Origin: Owenia fusiformis
Lineage: Eukaryota; Annelida; Polychaeta; Sabellida; Oweniidae
Reading direction: 5' to 3'
Assembly (NCBI GenBank): GCA_903813345.2
Contig: CAIIXF020000012.1
Location: 13,314,932 to 13,374,931 of the forward strand
Length of the DNA: 60,000 nucleotides
Below the pieces are notes generated by a model. It was not told where the DNA came from and searched no databases. It was given only the letters and a program-made list of their open reading frames with translations. The stretch's first letter is position 1. Every line of letters starts with the position of its first letter. Shown here piece by piece: positions 1-15,200 of this stretch. The position numbers and the translations under genes are program-made.

Positions 1-141
1 GGGAATAGAGGTTATTGTTATTGTGCTTTCACTTTGATAAGATCTATTTATAAATAAGGTAATGTAACTTTTTGTTTCCTCTTTTAATTCGTTTGCCCAG
101 TTAGTAAATCTAACGTTATAGCATATAACACGTTTACTTAC

Positions 142-285
142 CGTATTCACAAATATATCCGTATTTATTTGAACATCGACCATCGTTTTTCTTTGGGTCA
201 TAATATCCAATGGCTCCACGTGGTGGAGCGAAATACGCATACGTACACCAAGCTGTGTCGAATGAATCAGAAAACTTCGGATCAA
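142..285 (-). CDS. Gene A exon 19: CTLD second half, module 3
   Basis: 144-nt phase 1-1 exon between a pyrimidine-rich TTTTTTTTAG acceptor and a GTAAGTAAAC donor. It encodes the C-terminal half of a C-type-lectin-like fold: DPKF, then WCTYAY, IGYYD, CSNKYGYICEY. The WC, C and GYICEY positions match conserved CTLD cysteines 3 and 4. The Ca2+-binding EPN or QPD motif is absent. It is closest to the gene B exon at 47766-47897 (DPRFNES, IGYYDDSQCSNNYGYICEY). The following CCP exon is outside the window. Confidence 0.88.
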
Positions 286-3200
286 CTAAAAAAATAAAGC
301 AAGAGCATTTGAGAACGCAATTTCAAAGTAAGAGCATTGGACATCCAAAACGAAATATAAAATATGAGGTAACATTTTTAATTGTCATAGTTTTGAGAAT
401 ATAGACAATTAGTGATGGCATCTAGTAAATAAATATTTAAAGACCCAGAGTATTATGATGATGGCTTTGCGAATGGATGTTGACCCTTTGAATTGCCTAT
501 GGACTTCGAGACTGGATTTTATCTATCCCACATCATATGAGATTGAATACTCTATCTTTTATGAGTACTAATATCTACAACTATTTTTGATTGTTATGAG
601 TATTAGCTATCAAATTTTCAATTTTTTCTTCAACATGTATTGTAATGACTTCAATATGAATGAAATGTCCCTTGGTGTTCTGGTCCTGGATTGTGGTATT
701 GGTTCTCGATTGGAGGGGGGAGGGGGATGTTAGACATTGTTTCTTTTCACGTTAGATCATGGTTTTGGGATATATAGGGTCTACTTTTCTTATGACAGAT
801 TTACACTTACAGTTTGATTTTCTTGTTGGGTTTCCTTAAAGGTTTTAGTCACCCTTCCCTTTTGGCATTTGTGCTTATATATTCCAAAATATTTGTTAAG
901 TTGTTCTCAAATTTTTTCTTGAGGAATCGATGATATCGTTTTTAAACAAGCATAACTATACTGCAATGTCACAAATCACTCTCCACACCAATGAGCTCGA
1001 TTTCAATGAACAATTAACTCATAAGGTATTTGACTGAAATTTGTGATAACTGACTTTATATTTACCCATCTGTCTTCTTTGGAAAAAAGACTTAATACAT
1101 TTATCGCTCAAGTATTTTATATCGATGTATAACCGTAAGTACTCAACCTTTGATGAAACTTGAGAAAGTTCAAACGGGCCACATTTGAGCTAACACTAGA
1201 TTATCAAGATAGGTTATGGTCTATTATATCCTTAATGGCAATTTCTTATAATTTACAAAGAAAGGGGAAGTATCGTATGGCTCATTTACTCTCGTCTTGA
1301 TGTAGACGGGAATATACGGGGTGACATGTCATCTCAACCACGAGTCAACTTAATCCAGTCAAACTCAACCCCAAGTCAAGTCAACTCCAAGTCAAGTTAA
1401 TCCCAGTAAATGAGTATCATGATGCAAAACCAATTTTTTGCATCCTCTACCACAGGTTCTACTGTAGTTATAAAACAATGAAGTGTTCAAGTTGTTAGTT
1501 TGTTTATGAAAGAGTTCAATGAATGCTGTGTTAGAAAAACATTCTTCATTATTTATTCATTGAAGTGTGTCAAAATCTACGCAAAATCATTTTTTTAAAT
1601 CTACGGCAAAAACTACCGCATTTTTTCAAAATCGTCCGCAAATACTACCGCATTTTTATAAATCTACCGTAAAACTATAGTTTTTCGAAAAATTTACCGC
1701 TAAAACTACCATACTTTTTTCAAAATCTACCGTAAAACTAGTTTTTTTCTAAAACTACTGGAAAACTACCTCATTTTTCAAAATCTTCCGCATAACTACA
1801 GTTTCTCATAAATCTACCGCGAAACTACCGCATTTTTCATAATCTACCGGAAAACTACCGCATTTTCAAAAATTTCCGTAAAAGTACAATTTTTTCAAAA
1901 ATCGACAGCAAAAGCTACCGAATTTTGAAAAAATCTACCGCAAAAATACCACAATTCAAAAATACAACCGCAAATTTTTCGTCTTAGGTTGGCAGGTATG
2001 TTTGAATAAAATGTGTACATATATAAAAACAGGTAAGATCTAGGATATTTCATAAAGGTGTAAATATCATTTGATTTAACGCATCTTTTGAAATCGAATT
2101 TTAGATAATTTAGAAATAATTAACAATGTTATATAACTTTTTATTTATATGTACATGCATTGTTGAAATCATTAATATATACTAGATAATTCAATGAAAG
2201 CAATTCGCATGTTCCAATATTCCAAAAGATCACGAGTGTCAACCTCAGAGGGATTACAACAATATAAATGTATAAGCAAGGTTAATATAGAACTACCCAT
2301 ATTTTAATCCTTTTTGTACGGTGTAGACATTTTGGAGATATACTCATTATTAACTATAAAGGGCAGGTCTAAGAATAAAAATCTCAAACTGACTCAGCAT
2401 TAGAAAAACTTTTATCAATAATTTATCAATAAATAAAAATATAGGGGTTGAGTTTTACAGGGTTGGCTTGACTTGGGGTTGAGTTTTACTTGGGTTGACT
2501 TGACTTGGGTTTGAGTACGTTTTACTGGGTTGAGTTGACTTGTGGTTGAGATGACCAGGAAGCATATACGTCATGTATTCATTCAAAAGTAATTAAAAAG
2601 CACCTAAGTGAAAAAAAGCTTTTAGCATAATTTCTGTAATTTGCAAAATAACTTATATAAAACACAATTAATTGTGTTACATTTTCCTAGTTTCTATGTC
2701 CTTTTTTCTAATATATGCAGAGTGGCTGTTTTAGTGAGATTTATTTTTATTATCTGTTGTGGATGTCCACTCAAGAATGCATCTCAATTTAATATTTTTT
2801 TATATTGAATAATTAGAACAATGTAGTTGAGAGGAAATGATCATGTATCTTACCGTTTACCCAGTACTTGTAATTTGATCTATACTCATAATCCATGTGA
2901 TGCCGTATGAGACGAAGAGTGTCTGCATTAATTACCGTTGCAAGTTTCCATCTCCTACTCTCACAAGCCTCTTTAGCATTTTGGAACGTTTTCTGCTGAT
3001 CGTCGTGAAATTCATAGCACATACGACCGAGTGTCTCCTTTTTAAATGCAGTCGCTGGACACAATGTTTCGTCAACGTCTGCAATATGATAAACACTTTT
3101 AACTAAACCATAGAGAATTGTAAGCACACCTGGGAAAATTAAGAAGTCCAAAACGCAATACAAAACATAGTTGCAAAAACATAAAAGGGTAACCAGTCAC

Positions 3201-6200
3201 ATGAAAGCAATTCTCAATATATTAAACTATTAAAAATATGTAATGTCTTACTACAAGCAGGGGTCCGTCTTTCCCATGTGTACTCAAAGCCACCGTCTAC
3301 GAAGAGACTTGACATTTGTCTTTTTTGTCTCTGTTCACACTTTCTGACAGAATTGCCATACAAACTAAAGTTTATGTCACATGTATATGTTGCTGCTGCC
3401 TTCCAACTATCTGATAGGTCAGATAGTGGATCAGCATTAAATTCCGTCGTAACTTTTCCGTTAGTTGGTGGCTGTGGAACATCACACTTTCCTTTAATAA
3501 GAATTGTAAAACTGATATTGCAATGAGTTTTTAGGAGATGAATCATATGACAATGTCAATTTTTTTCTTGCTGCATTATATATCCAGAAACGTACTTAAA
3601 AATACTCAGTGGAATGGCTTATTACTCATTTCTACTCTTTCTTTCCGTATAAAGTCAATACTTAAAATTATCTACCTACCTGGTACGCAATGGTACGCTA
3701 TGTTGTGACAAACCAGAGGGGCGCAACATGTTTTCTTATTCTGTTTTGCATAGCTATTCAACGAAAGTTGGCATTTCTGCTGGTGTTTGCAATTTCTAAT
3801 AGCAAGTTCAGTGATGTTAAGTGTACAGTCTTGGTTTGTTCTAGTACACGCGTCCGTTGAGTTTGGATACAAAGTAGCTCGATCTATCTTCACCATTGAC
3901 TTAAAGTCGCACTCGAGACTAAACACATTCTTGTCACCGTAGTCGGTTCTGCTGCACGATGTATCTGTGAGGTTTGCTGCTCGTCAAAATAAAAACTATA
4001 TGTAAAAAGATGCATCTCGCGTACGTTTGTTATTATATGTGATACAGATAAACAGATAAAGATGAATATGGAGAAAGTCAAAGAGATGATGACTGGGAGG
4101 GAGGGAGAGGAAAGGGAAAATAGTGTCAGAGATAAAGATAAAACATGGTCATATGAGAAACACAGTTAAAAAATAGTAACATTTTACGAGAACACACAAG
4201 GAACATGAAACTGTTAACATCAACGTTAAACAAGAACACAAATGTGTACAAAATGTCCCCACCAATGGGTGATCCCGTCAAATGGTTATCCTGAAAATGA
4301 GTACACAAGACTTTACCGACACAATTTGAGGACGGGAAATCAAAAATGACCACCTTAAAATTTACCCAGAATGCCATAAAATTAGTCAGTTCTAGATTCT
4401 CATACGAAGAACCGCCCCTGAAAAATTGAAATTGATTCGTCAAACAGTTAACCAGAAAACGTGTAAACAAGACTTTACAGACACGATTTTAGGATGGAAA
4501 ATCCAAAATGGCTGCCTTGACATTTACCCAGAATGTCATAAACTAATCAGTTCTAGATTTTCATACCAAAAATCATCCCTGAAAAGTTGAAATTGATCTA
4601 CCAAACGGTTCACCTAAAAACGCGTATACAAGACTTTACTGACAAGATTTTAGGACCGAAAATCCAAAATGGCTGCCCTGACATTTACCCAGAATGCCAA
4701 AAAACTAATCAGATCTAGATTTTTATACTAAGAATCATCCCTAAAATTTTGAAATTGATCTACCAAACAGTTAACCTAAAAACGCGTAGACAAGAATTTA
4801 CAGGCATGATTTTAAAACGGAAAATCCAAAATGGCTGCCTTGACATTTATCCAGAATTCCAAAAAAACTAATCAGATCTAGATTTTCATACTAAGAATCA
4901 TCCCTGAAATTTTGAAATTGATCTACCAAAAGGTTCACCTAGAAATGCATAGACAAAACGTTACAGACAAGATTTTAGGACGGAAAATCCAAAATGGCTG
5001 CCTTGACATTTACCCAGAATGCCAAAAAACTAATCAGATCTAGATTTTCATACTAAGAAACATTCCTGAAAATTTGAAATTGATCTACCACATGGTTCAG
5101 CTGAAAACGTGCAGACAAGACTTAACAAACAAGATTTTAGGACGGAAAAATCCAAAATGGCCGACAATAAAAAAGTGATTATGAGATTTTTCTGATTTCT
5201 TTATACAAGATGTTGACATATAACTACTGTTAACAATAGCATAGGCTTTTACAACAAAGTACACCTGAAATTATTTGTAAAGCTACTAAATAGTTTAAGT
5301 ACGAAAACTAAAAAACACTAGTCAATATGATACAAAGTATTATCGCGCGCTAACTTTTCTTAGGACATTAAAAATGGCTGCCATGACTGAGCTAACAGGT
5401 CCAAAACCTAATCAGATGTAGAATTAAGTGAGCTGAGCAAGATCTTAAAGTTTTAAAAGCAAGTATGAAGCCGTTTTTCTTAAAGTTTGCAGACAAGGAT
5501 TTTAGCATTTGACTTCAAAATGGCCGACAGGAAATTTTCCTCCACATCTATATGCACTCATAAAATATCCCTGAAAATTTCAAGGTGATATCTGTAGCGG
5601 TTTTGGAGAAAACTGCCAGACGTACGGACGGACGGACAGACAGACGGACGGACGGACGGATGCGCCTAGGCAGACAATATGGCCCCACACTTTGTGGTGG
5701 GGACATAATAAAACGTCCTTACCTTCACAGTAGGGTGTAATGCCACTCCACATACCATTCTTCATGCATACTCGGGTGTAGTCATCTCGCCGTGGTGTTG
5801 CAATCCAACCTGGATTACAACCCAATGTAGCGACACTGTCTACGGCTCTACTCTTCATATGCGCAAAGCCATTTGGAACTTTAATGTCTGGACATGTATT
5901 CCGGGTTGTCGGTCCTGAAAAGGCCAAATTGATTCATTATTTTTTTATTTAAACACAACTGACCTAGGATGTATTAGGCGTTACACGTGAAGGCAGAGCA
6001 TTAAAAGAGAGAGTTAATTCTGCCATTAGAACGTTTCACTATATTAGCATGTGTATCATATCTTTTATAAAGTACGAAAACTTAGTATAGTGAAGTCCAT
6101 ACTTGCTACATAATAGGTAGTTTAAGTGACACGATTTCAAGAGAACCTGTACGCGACTGTTTTTCGACCCCTCGGGATTATTGCCCCGCGTCCGCTCTCA

Positions 6201-9200
6201 ATTCAATTTTCCAGGGGCCTAAGTACAATTACCAGAGTTTTCTATTTATACCTTCATACTAAATCGACCAAGTAAACAGTTTAAATGGGAGAACTAATCC
6301 ACGGACGACCATAATAATTTTACAAGTTTTTTTTAAATTCTAATCCTCCCTTATATTGGCATATTGTGTAAACATTTGTCACAAATATTGTATGGGAAAC
6401 AATCAAACTAAAGTTTATACTTACTATACTGGCAGATGTGTCCATATTTGTTGTTACAGTCGTTGCCTTTTTCTGAACTGAAGTATCGAATTCGAGTGTA
6501 TGGACTGCTGTAAGTGGGGACGTAAACATGGGCGTAGGCACATAATGAATCGTTAACACCCTTTTTATAATTTTTATCAACTAGAACAAAAAATTAAAAA
6601 TCAATTATAATACTTCACACGTAGCATCTTCAAAATGGGGTACATCTACTTTGGAAGCACAATTCTGTATCAATTGAGATTTTCAAAAGTACGAAGAAAT
6701 ACAAATTATTTGACTATTTTTCATGGTTGTCTACAGTTTGAAGTATATTAAGAATTGTTTCAAAATTCGAAAACTTATATCGAAAGCTCTCTAATACCAG
6801 GAGAAACTCTTGTCCGATGACAGTCACTTTAAAAGAACAACTCACTTATATCTATGTACAAGATTTGACACAAAACCAAATAATTCGGTTTATGTATTTG
6901 TTCCACTTACCTTTTAACCAATATCGCTGAGAGCTACGATACCGAGCATTCATATGACTGTTGATTATATCCAATATCGCTTCATTTGAAACGACAGCAA
7001 ACTCCCAACCATCCAAAGCCTTGCATGCTGATTCTGCCTGAGTGTAACTATGGGTCTGGGCTTCGAAAAACTGGTAACACGTATTTCCATAGACCTCCAA
7101 TTTATTTGTTGTGGCCTTACACAACGAGGAATCAATAGCTAAATTAAAAAATACAACTTTTGTGATATCATTTGAGTATTACTCATTTAACTATTTCCAT
7201 TACTTAACAATACTATGGAGGGGGCATCTTGGTAAAAATACTTTTTTGGCTCAAACATTAGACCCATCACCTGAAATGTTGTGAACGAGAAACGAAACAT
7301 TTGATATGATTAACAGTCTGAGTTAATATGAAAGTACAAGACATCCTATTTTTAAATATTATGTTCTTTTGAAAAAAATATATAGATAGAAAGATATAAA
7401 AAACTCAAGCAATTGAGGGGAAACGGATTTATTTGTGTTTTTCTCATATTACTTTAAAATGTATTGCACGTGCACATAATTTTTAAAACATGCAGAGCTA
7501 CACATCCAGCTTTTTCTTTCCTAAGGGCAATAGTAAAAAAACAAGCTGAATCCTTTTAATTTGGAAAATAGACTCTGAAAATAGAATTTCAAGTGATTTT
7601 AATTTGGAAAAATTCCCAAAATGCGCATCTCTTTAGGACATTCTACCCGTCTCCGTTGCCCGTTATTGTTATAAAAAGGAGTAACCTGTATTAGAGTTAC
7701 AGGTAATTTCTTGTTGTAAAGGTTGATGTAGCCTAACATATGCGAAAATTGACTGCCCAATTAATTACTATTAATGAAGTGGGAAATTTACCAAATGCCA
7801 AAGACTAGAGGTGCGTACTTAATGTACACCATATATACAACACGTTTGTAATAAAACATTCAATACATGAAAATGTAACTTACTGCAAACGGGAATCTTG
7901 CCGTTCCAGTTATAATAATATTCATCATTATCAAAGTACACATATTTTCTGTATCGCGAACACTTTCGGGTCCTTGGTCCTGTGAGGGTGAAGTCCTTAT
8001 CACACGTATATTTGGCTTGCTCTTCCCAGGAACGTACAAATGATTTGGAAGGTGGAGACGTGACCACTGTACCATTATTAGGTTTAGATGGTTCTGGACA
8101 TCTCGCTAGAATGATGTAAACAATCCTATTGGCGTATCAGTTCATAAAGGCTAGTTTCATTTAGATCAGAAGCATGTTATTACAACCAAATATAAAAATG
8201 GTTAATTTTTCGTTTTCAATAACGTAAAGAGTTCTAGTAGTGATCTGATGGGTCCAGTGACTTATCTTTAATTACTCAGATGCGAGTAGGTAGTTACCAG
8301 TTTCGCCACCAGGTGGCCGATTCGGGGAAATAACATGGCAGGGTATTACAGAGTTCCCTTAAACTTGAACATTCATCAGTTTTAGTTGTTTACTTTTCAT
8401 ATATGTCACCCTTATGTTCCTTATAGTTTACAAATTAAAACATTATCTGCCCAAAATTAGAAAAATATATTTCACTTTTTGTGATTTTACAACATGGGGT
8501 CTATGGGGAATCTCCCCGACCTAGAAGTCACATTTTCAAATTTTGAAAGTTGATAAACTATTTTCAAAACCACATTTCTAGATGTAATTTTACATGTAGA
8601 ATCAAAATATGACATTACTTTTACTGAATTTTGAATTTCTAATGACGAAAATCAAGATTACTTTTACTCGCATCAAGTCTATTCTTTTAAGCGTTAAGTT
8701 TTAACGCAGATGGAGACAATCACAGGATGTATGAACATGTGAACTCCAGGGTATTAACTACACTAATCCTACATATATATCCGCCTTAACATAGTGTTGT
8801 AATAGTGTCATATACCTTGCACGTATACAGATGCTACATACAATACAATACATACAATAAAATAGATTACGGCATGCACCTAGCACATGATGATATGACA
8901 CATCAATGCAAAACAAATTAAGATAATTAGCTGGAATACATTGAAAAATTACAAAGCGTATCGGCAGCCATTATTCAATCTCGATACTTCGTTGCCTTGT
9001 ATGTGTAACGACCCACCAATATATAATATTTTTGTGCCGTTACTTTTATTCCAATCAAATGCTAGATTTGTAATCATTTTGTAATTATCTCACTTTATTT
9101 AGACAAATCTTTAAATGTTATTAATTAATTGAACCTGTCTCAGACATCTATCTTGTATTTTGTATATTAATTGTCAAGCCCTGTATGTTTTAACAGTTCA

Positions 9201-12200
9201 CACCTATTAGTAGAAGCCAGAGAATTTCTCAGTTTGTTTTCTCATGTAATACTTTTAAGCTAATAGGTTCATGCCAGTGAAATTTCAGTTTCATGCTCAG
9301 TTCGAACCAACTGTCTCTTCTGCTGGGATTTTGCAGGCACAACATGTAGTCCTAGATTCTTACGTTTTATCATCATTTCATGGATTAAATCATATTAATT
9401 GGATATAATTAGGATATTATTTGGATAAATCATTGTTTTGGTAAGCTAATCATCCTTCCTTTCATTCTAATTCACGTAATTCCATGCTAAATTTCATGTT
9501 TAAAGCAGAAACAACAGCTTATTTCAAATTCATAACCTGCAACATCCTAGCCTGAGCATTCGCATATCCTTTTTACAATAATCAATTTCATTGACATTAG
9601 TTGAATTTATTCTGAAAGTCATGGCTGACATTGGTGTATTGCTGTCTTTCTGCGCTACCCCCTCCCGCTCGGCCAAGCGTTGGGAACGTAGCTGCACTGG
9701 GAGCGATCATCCAACTTAGCAGCGCTGCCAGTTCTCCCCCAGGAGCGGTTGAGAGCGGCTAAGAAGTCGCAACATGACATTGCATTCATCTGGCAGCCTT
9801 AATTTGAGGGCAATTTGATTAGCGCCATCTGTAATTATCTTTGATTTGTATTTCAATTCATATTAATTCTTGGAATTTATTTAATTCTTATCAAGCAAAA
9901 TAATGTACTTTGAGTTAATAAAAGTTATGATCTTATTTGTAATTAAAATAAAATTAATTCACTATTCTGTTCGCTTTTTCCCATTTGACGGCTTCAGAGA
10001 GGGAGCGCCATCTGGGGATTACCCATAACGCCCCCGGGAGTCAGGTTGTGCTATTTTATTCGCTACGCTACCAACATCTATCAGTAATTAAAGAGCGCAC
10101 TGCCCCTGGGGTGCTACATATGGAACAATTTAAAGTGTAGTAATAATATTAATGGTTAATCTTTTGACCACGTATTTCGTGTGAAAGTTAGCATCGCAAG
10201 TATTATGGTAATATTCAAACTATATTTTGTTAGAAAATTGGTCTATCCAAGGCAACGGAAGATCGAGTTTAAATAATTCTCCTTGGAAATGCTATATTAT
10301 GAAAGGACATACACGACACTAAATTTCCAGACAACAATAAAACGGTATTTACCTGGAACACAATGATATGTCACGCTATGACAGGTTAAATCACGGCAAC
10401 ACAACCCCTTGTTCTTCTTGGAAATGGGACCAGTTTCCACCCTACAGACCTTTTTTGAAGCGCATGTCGTGTTTGCAATACTTAGGATATCGAATGTACA
10501 ATGTTTGTTTCTCGTCACACAGGGAACAGTGTCATTTGCATAAATGAATGCAGAATCCACCTGAACCATCATGTGCGTGGGGCACTTCATATAGATTGCG
10601 AGTGGGGCATTTCTTCTAGACAACTCACATGTTGAAGTATTGCGAGGTACCGACGGAGCTGCAAAAACACATAGTCGTCATTGAGTGTGTTACTATTAGT
10701 GCATCCTATTAGGGTCTTTACATAATTGAATAAACACAAGGACCACATATGTCTCAAACTCGCAACCTCGTGGTTATGGCACCCTATCGCCTAGCCTGAA
10801 CATGCTTGCGCTCAGGCCCTCTCGGTCAACTCGACAACCCATAATGATATACATAACATAATCTGGATGGGACAAATTATTATCACATACTGGATTAATT
10901 TAATGATGTACTTGACTACTCCAGCCCATTAGTCTCTGAGGTTGTTTTGAAGTAGCTCAAAACAGTTTAACTCGTTTAATACTGGGGCAAAAAGCACAAT
11001 AATACTGACGGATTTTTAAAAATTGCCATATATGGTACCCCTGAGATAATATATCGGGTGTCTCAAAAAATCGTCACACTTTTTGACTAGCAATATCTCA
11101 GCTTCCCTTGCACTGAAATAAATAAAATTTTGTAATTGTTGAGATCAGGATTTGTATTGACTGTGAAAAAATCAAAAAACACTCCATATTTTTGGTGAAC
11201 TGCCCAGAACGAAATAACATGTTGAAAAATGCAATATCAGCGTTGCGTCATCTGAGAAGTGCATTGTGCACCCAGTAATAGCAGGCGAAATTCTGATGCA
11301 GGTCAGATACCAAGTGTTGTATGGTTGCCAAGTTGAAACTGTTGTCAGTATTGACCTTGCAGAAGTTAGCATCTGTCATTCAGTGTCAACCTATTTAAAT
11401 TAGGTCATCTAGGAGTCAAGCTGATGAGATTCTTGTATTGACACTTGTGTCCAAGACAGATTCATTCCAAAGTGTCATTTGAAAAAGAGTAATCATGGTT
11501 TTCAGTGATTGAAATAAAGCTGCCATTGAGAATTGTTGTAGGAAAAGGCTGGGGTCGCAGGAGGATTGTTAGAGAATGTAATAACAAGGTTTGGAACATT
11601 CGCTCTGTGTACAGACTCATCGACAAAATACATAGAACAGAATCAGTTGCAACGAAAGCTGGTAGCGGGAGACCAAGAAACGCATGTACTGGAGAAGATC
11701 AGGCTCGTGTTGCCCTGAAATTGTATGTTTTGACTTGCATTTGTGTATTGAGTAATTCTCACAGGATTTATATCGGATCGCTTTGATATTTTCAGTGCCT
11801 GCATGCTGAAAACAGCATAAACTTGGTCCCTGAGAATTTACAAATCATTTGGCGCCCAAATAGCTGAGATATAATATTACAAGTCAAAAAGTGTGACGTT
11901 TTTGGGACACCCGACATATACTGTAGTATATACATGGGTGAAACCTTCTAGGGTTTTATTGTTTTATTGTTTATGGGTTCTGTATTATTAATTGTTGAAG
12001 TGCTATTACTTTTTTGTGGAATTGTCCTTCAGTTCAGCTGTTGGTGTTTACTAATTATAATGTTCAATGTTCATCCAAACCAAACTCCATCACATCAAGT
12101 GTAACATAACAAGTCAGTTATTCAGTTCAATCCAAGTATATTGTATAAGAATATTTCTTCCTTTTTAAATCACTAAGTACAAGTTTATTCAATAGTCTGC

Positions 12201-15200
12201 TTCAGTTACTTGGCTTCAATCTCTATTCATAGCACCAACTCTTTTTTACAGTCTCAATACTTTGCACAGAACCTGGAACCTGGAACCTGGGCCGAGAGAT
12301 CTTCAGACTTCAGACCTCTCGACCCAGTCTCAGACTCCCACAGAACTCAACTTGGACTCTCTTTTGCAACCAGAACTCCCACAAAAACCCTATCATCTGT
12401 ATTTATATCATATTCTAGGCTGTGCTAAATATAACCTCTGCCTTAAGTTTTAGCCAATGAAGGCATTAGGGTTTGAAACTAAGTTAAAGATGCAGACTTA
12501 CATCAAAGTTACATACAAGATTATATAGCATGCTACATGCAATAACACAAGTAATATATCATAATTCAACCCCCTCAAAGGGTAACACTGCTCCCTCTGT
12601 TCGTACAAATTGTTTTTTAGACTCCTTCCTCCCAATAATAAGTGTATTATTAATTTTTGAATTTTGAAATAATAATTTGCATAATTTTTTTTAAATTGTT
12701 CTAGTCTATTTTAAATTTGACTGTACACAATACAAGATAACATGATTCTATCAGTTGAATCCTTGAACCAACGGAGACCAAGACAGTTATGGTATAATAA
12801 TTTTACATAACTTTTCCTATGTGGCTGACATAACAACCAAATAAAAATACATTGCATGGTCAGCTCAGCTGTTGAGTCGGTTGACATCCTTTGTCTCATG
12901 ATGCTGACATCATCTAATGTATTGTCTTATTAATCATATATTACTATATACTGCATGCAAAGTTGAATATACATGTATATATGTTGAGTATGAATTGATA
13001 CATTATATATATATTCTTTAAAGCATTATTATTGTCTCCCATATAAATGAAGAACTCAGAAAGGCACTAAATAGTTTTTAATTGTATAATCATTACAATA
13101 GTTATTTAATAGAATAAAAACAACTAGGAACAATGTTCCTTTACATTACAAGGCAATTGATTATTTCCAGTATTTGTTCTGGTTGATTTAAGATAAGAGC
13201 TACGTGCGAAATTATGAAAACAAATCATATCAAATTGGTACTGGAAAGAACCACACTGAAAGAATATGGTAAATAAGAATTTAGCCCGCATTTAGGTCAT
13301 ATTTAGACGAAGAAAGTTCATTGTCTTGGCCTTGGATCTATCAATGTTCTAGCCACAAAACACTGTATGAGTGATAATATAGTGTATATATCACCAATTG
13401 ATGATCACCCAGTTATGGACACTAGAGACGTCAGTTTGTGGCTCTGTTTGTAGTGTATCGTCCTGCCGCGAGGCGTGGACGACGCCAGGATCACATGAAA
13501 AATAGAAATGTGTTAAGGCATTAAGTTAAGCGAGTCAATATCCCCCTCTTCTACGTAACAGTCTAGAACAAACGCTCAATTTATTTCTCAAAGAATACTT
13601 TATTTTTATTTATTCAGAAATTTTTGGTCAATCTGTGGAACGTTGATAGATTAATCTTACATCGTTTATTAATAATTACTGACGTTAATATTAGGAGTTT
13701 TTAAAAGTAATCATCTGTCCGGATCAAGCTGACATTATAACCCTTAACTTTGTTTTTGACTGTTTACTCACTTACCGTCTTCTTTCATGGAAAGAGTAGA
13801 CAAAAAGAACACCACATCCGGTTTGGGGTGTTCTTTTCAAAGAAGATTTGGAACCAACACGTCCCCAAGAGAAAATATGAAAAAAAACTTCGTCTGGGAC
13901 CATATATTTAAACTCTCTCCACAAAAGGAATCAGTCTAATCTAGTAAGGGTTCTCATGCACAGTCTCTTTCCGGGAACAGATAAGACACAATGAATTAAA
14001 ACACACACACTTTAATGCTCCCTAACTATTTAGTTAACTTAACCTTTTATCCTGTATCAGTATGTGGACAATAGTAAACATTGTAATTCAAGCTGCACTT
14101 CAAACAAGCAGTATTTTACTGGTGGCCATATAAACTTATCGACCCTAGTTCATTTTGGTGATTTAAGCTGATCAACATCAAGCCAAATATTGTTTTTATT
14201 GTTCATTATTTATGTTGTTTTTAAACAAAACTAAAAGAAACTTAATATATAAGATTTTACCTAAAGATCTTTTTTCAACAGGCTCTCTACATACAGGAGT
14301 TTAGTCTAACTAATTAGTTGAGAAATACTCTATAAACAGTCAATAGATGTCTTGTATAGAGTATTCTCACTCTTTTCTTTTGTAGGGGAAGTACAATTAG
14401 AAATAAATTGTAAAGTTCAATTTTAATTGTCAATAGTTAAGATTGTATAAAACGGACCTTCAGGGTTATTAATGACTTCCGCAAATCAATTTGCATTCAT
14501 CAATTTCTTAATTCTTCTCTTGGTCAAAGTTCCCAAGTTTCGTATTGAGACGATAAATCCCCCCTTTTCAAATTGTTTATTCAACTTGGGTGTTTTTTAA
14601 ATCTTAATGTTCAAGTGTCAGATGCCAGGCACAGAGTTGCCAGAAATATCAGTTTTCATGATAACGGAAGTGGTACTTAAAAAGACCAGACCGTTAGCAG
14701 CACCTTGGAATTACTTTCTTATCTGGGATTTCTCTCCAAAAAGTTGTATATTTAGGTGTGTCCGTCTCAAGTGGCCATACAAAACACAATCTCTGAAGTG
14801 TTTACATGCAAAAAGTGGTACTCCGGTATCTTAGTTCCATTAATCGCGTCTTGAAATGGCTCTCCCATCACGAATTATCTTCATAGAACTTGTATGTTTT
14901 AAACTTTTCTGTCTTAAGTAGACATAAAACACAAATTCTGGATTGTATTTCCGACTTTTATCTCTCCTTGTGGGTCCATTAAATCAGCGACGGGAACGAA
15001 CAGAAACCTCTCTTAAATCATATATTCTCACGAGGGATGGAGGCCACCCATTCCAATTTTAACGAAATCTCAGAATATAAAACGAACTTGTTTCAAAATT
15101 CCACCCTATCTCATTCTTTACTGAAGTAACATTTTTCATGAGTGCAATGAATCTGGCATGATACAATAGCCATTCCAATCTAGTACTTATGTTCAAAGTA

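Larger units (their letters stand above)
286..2853. other. Intron of gene A between the CTLD halves of module 3
   Basis: Non-coding sequence flanked by the donor at 2849-2853 and the acceptor at 286-287 (minus strand). Apart from the foldback element and its minisatellite I see only AT-rich sequence with no credible exon or RNA gene. Confidence 0.7.

Noticed and set aside
12210-12453. ORFs of 72 and 63 codons on the plus strand, repeated exactly at 18625-18868
   Set aside because: They lie in both LTRs of the retrotransposon, on the strand opposite to its orientation, and have no domain features.
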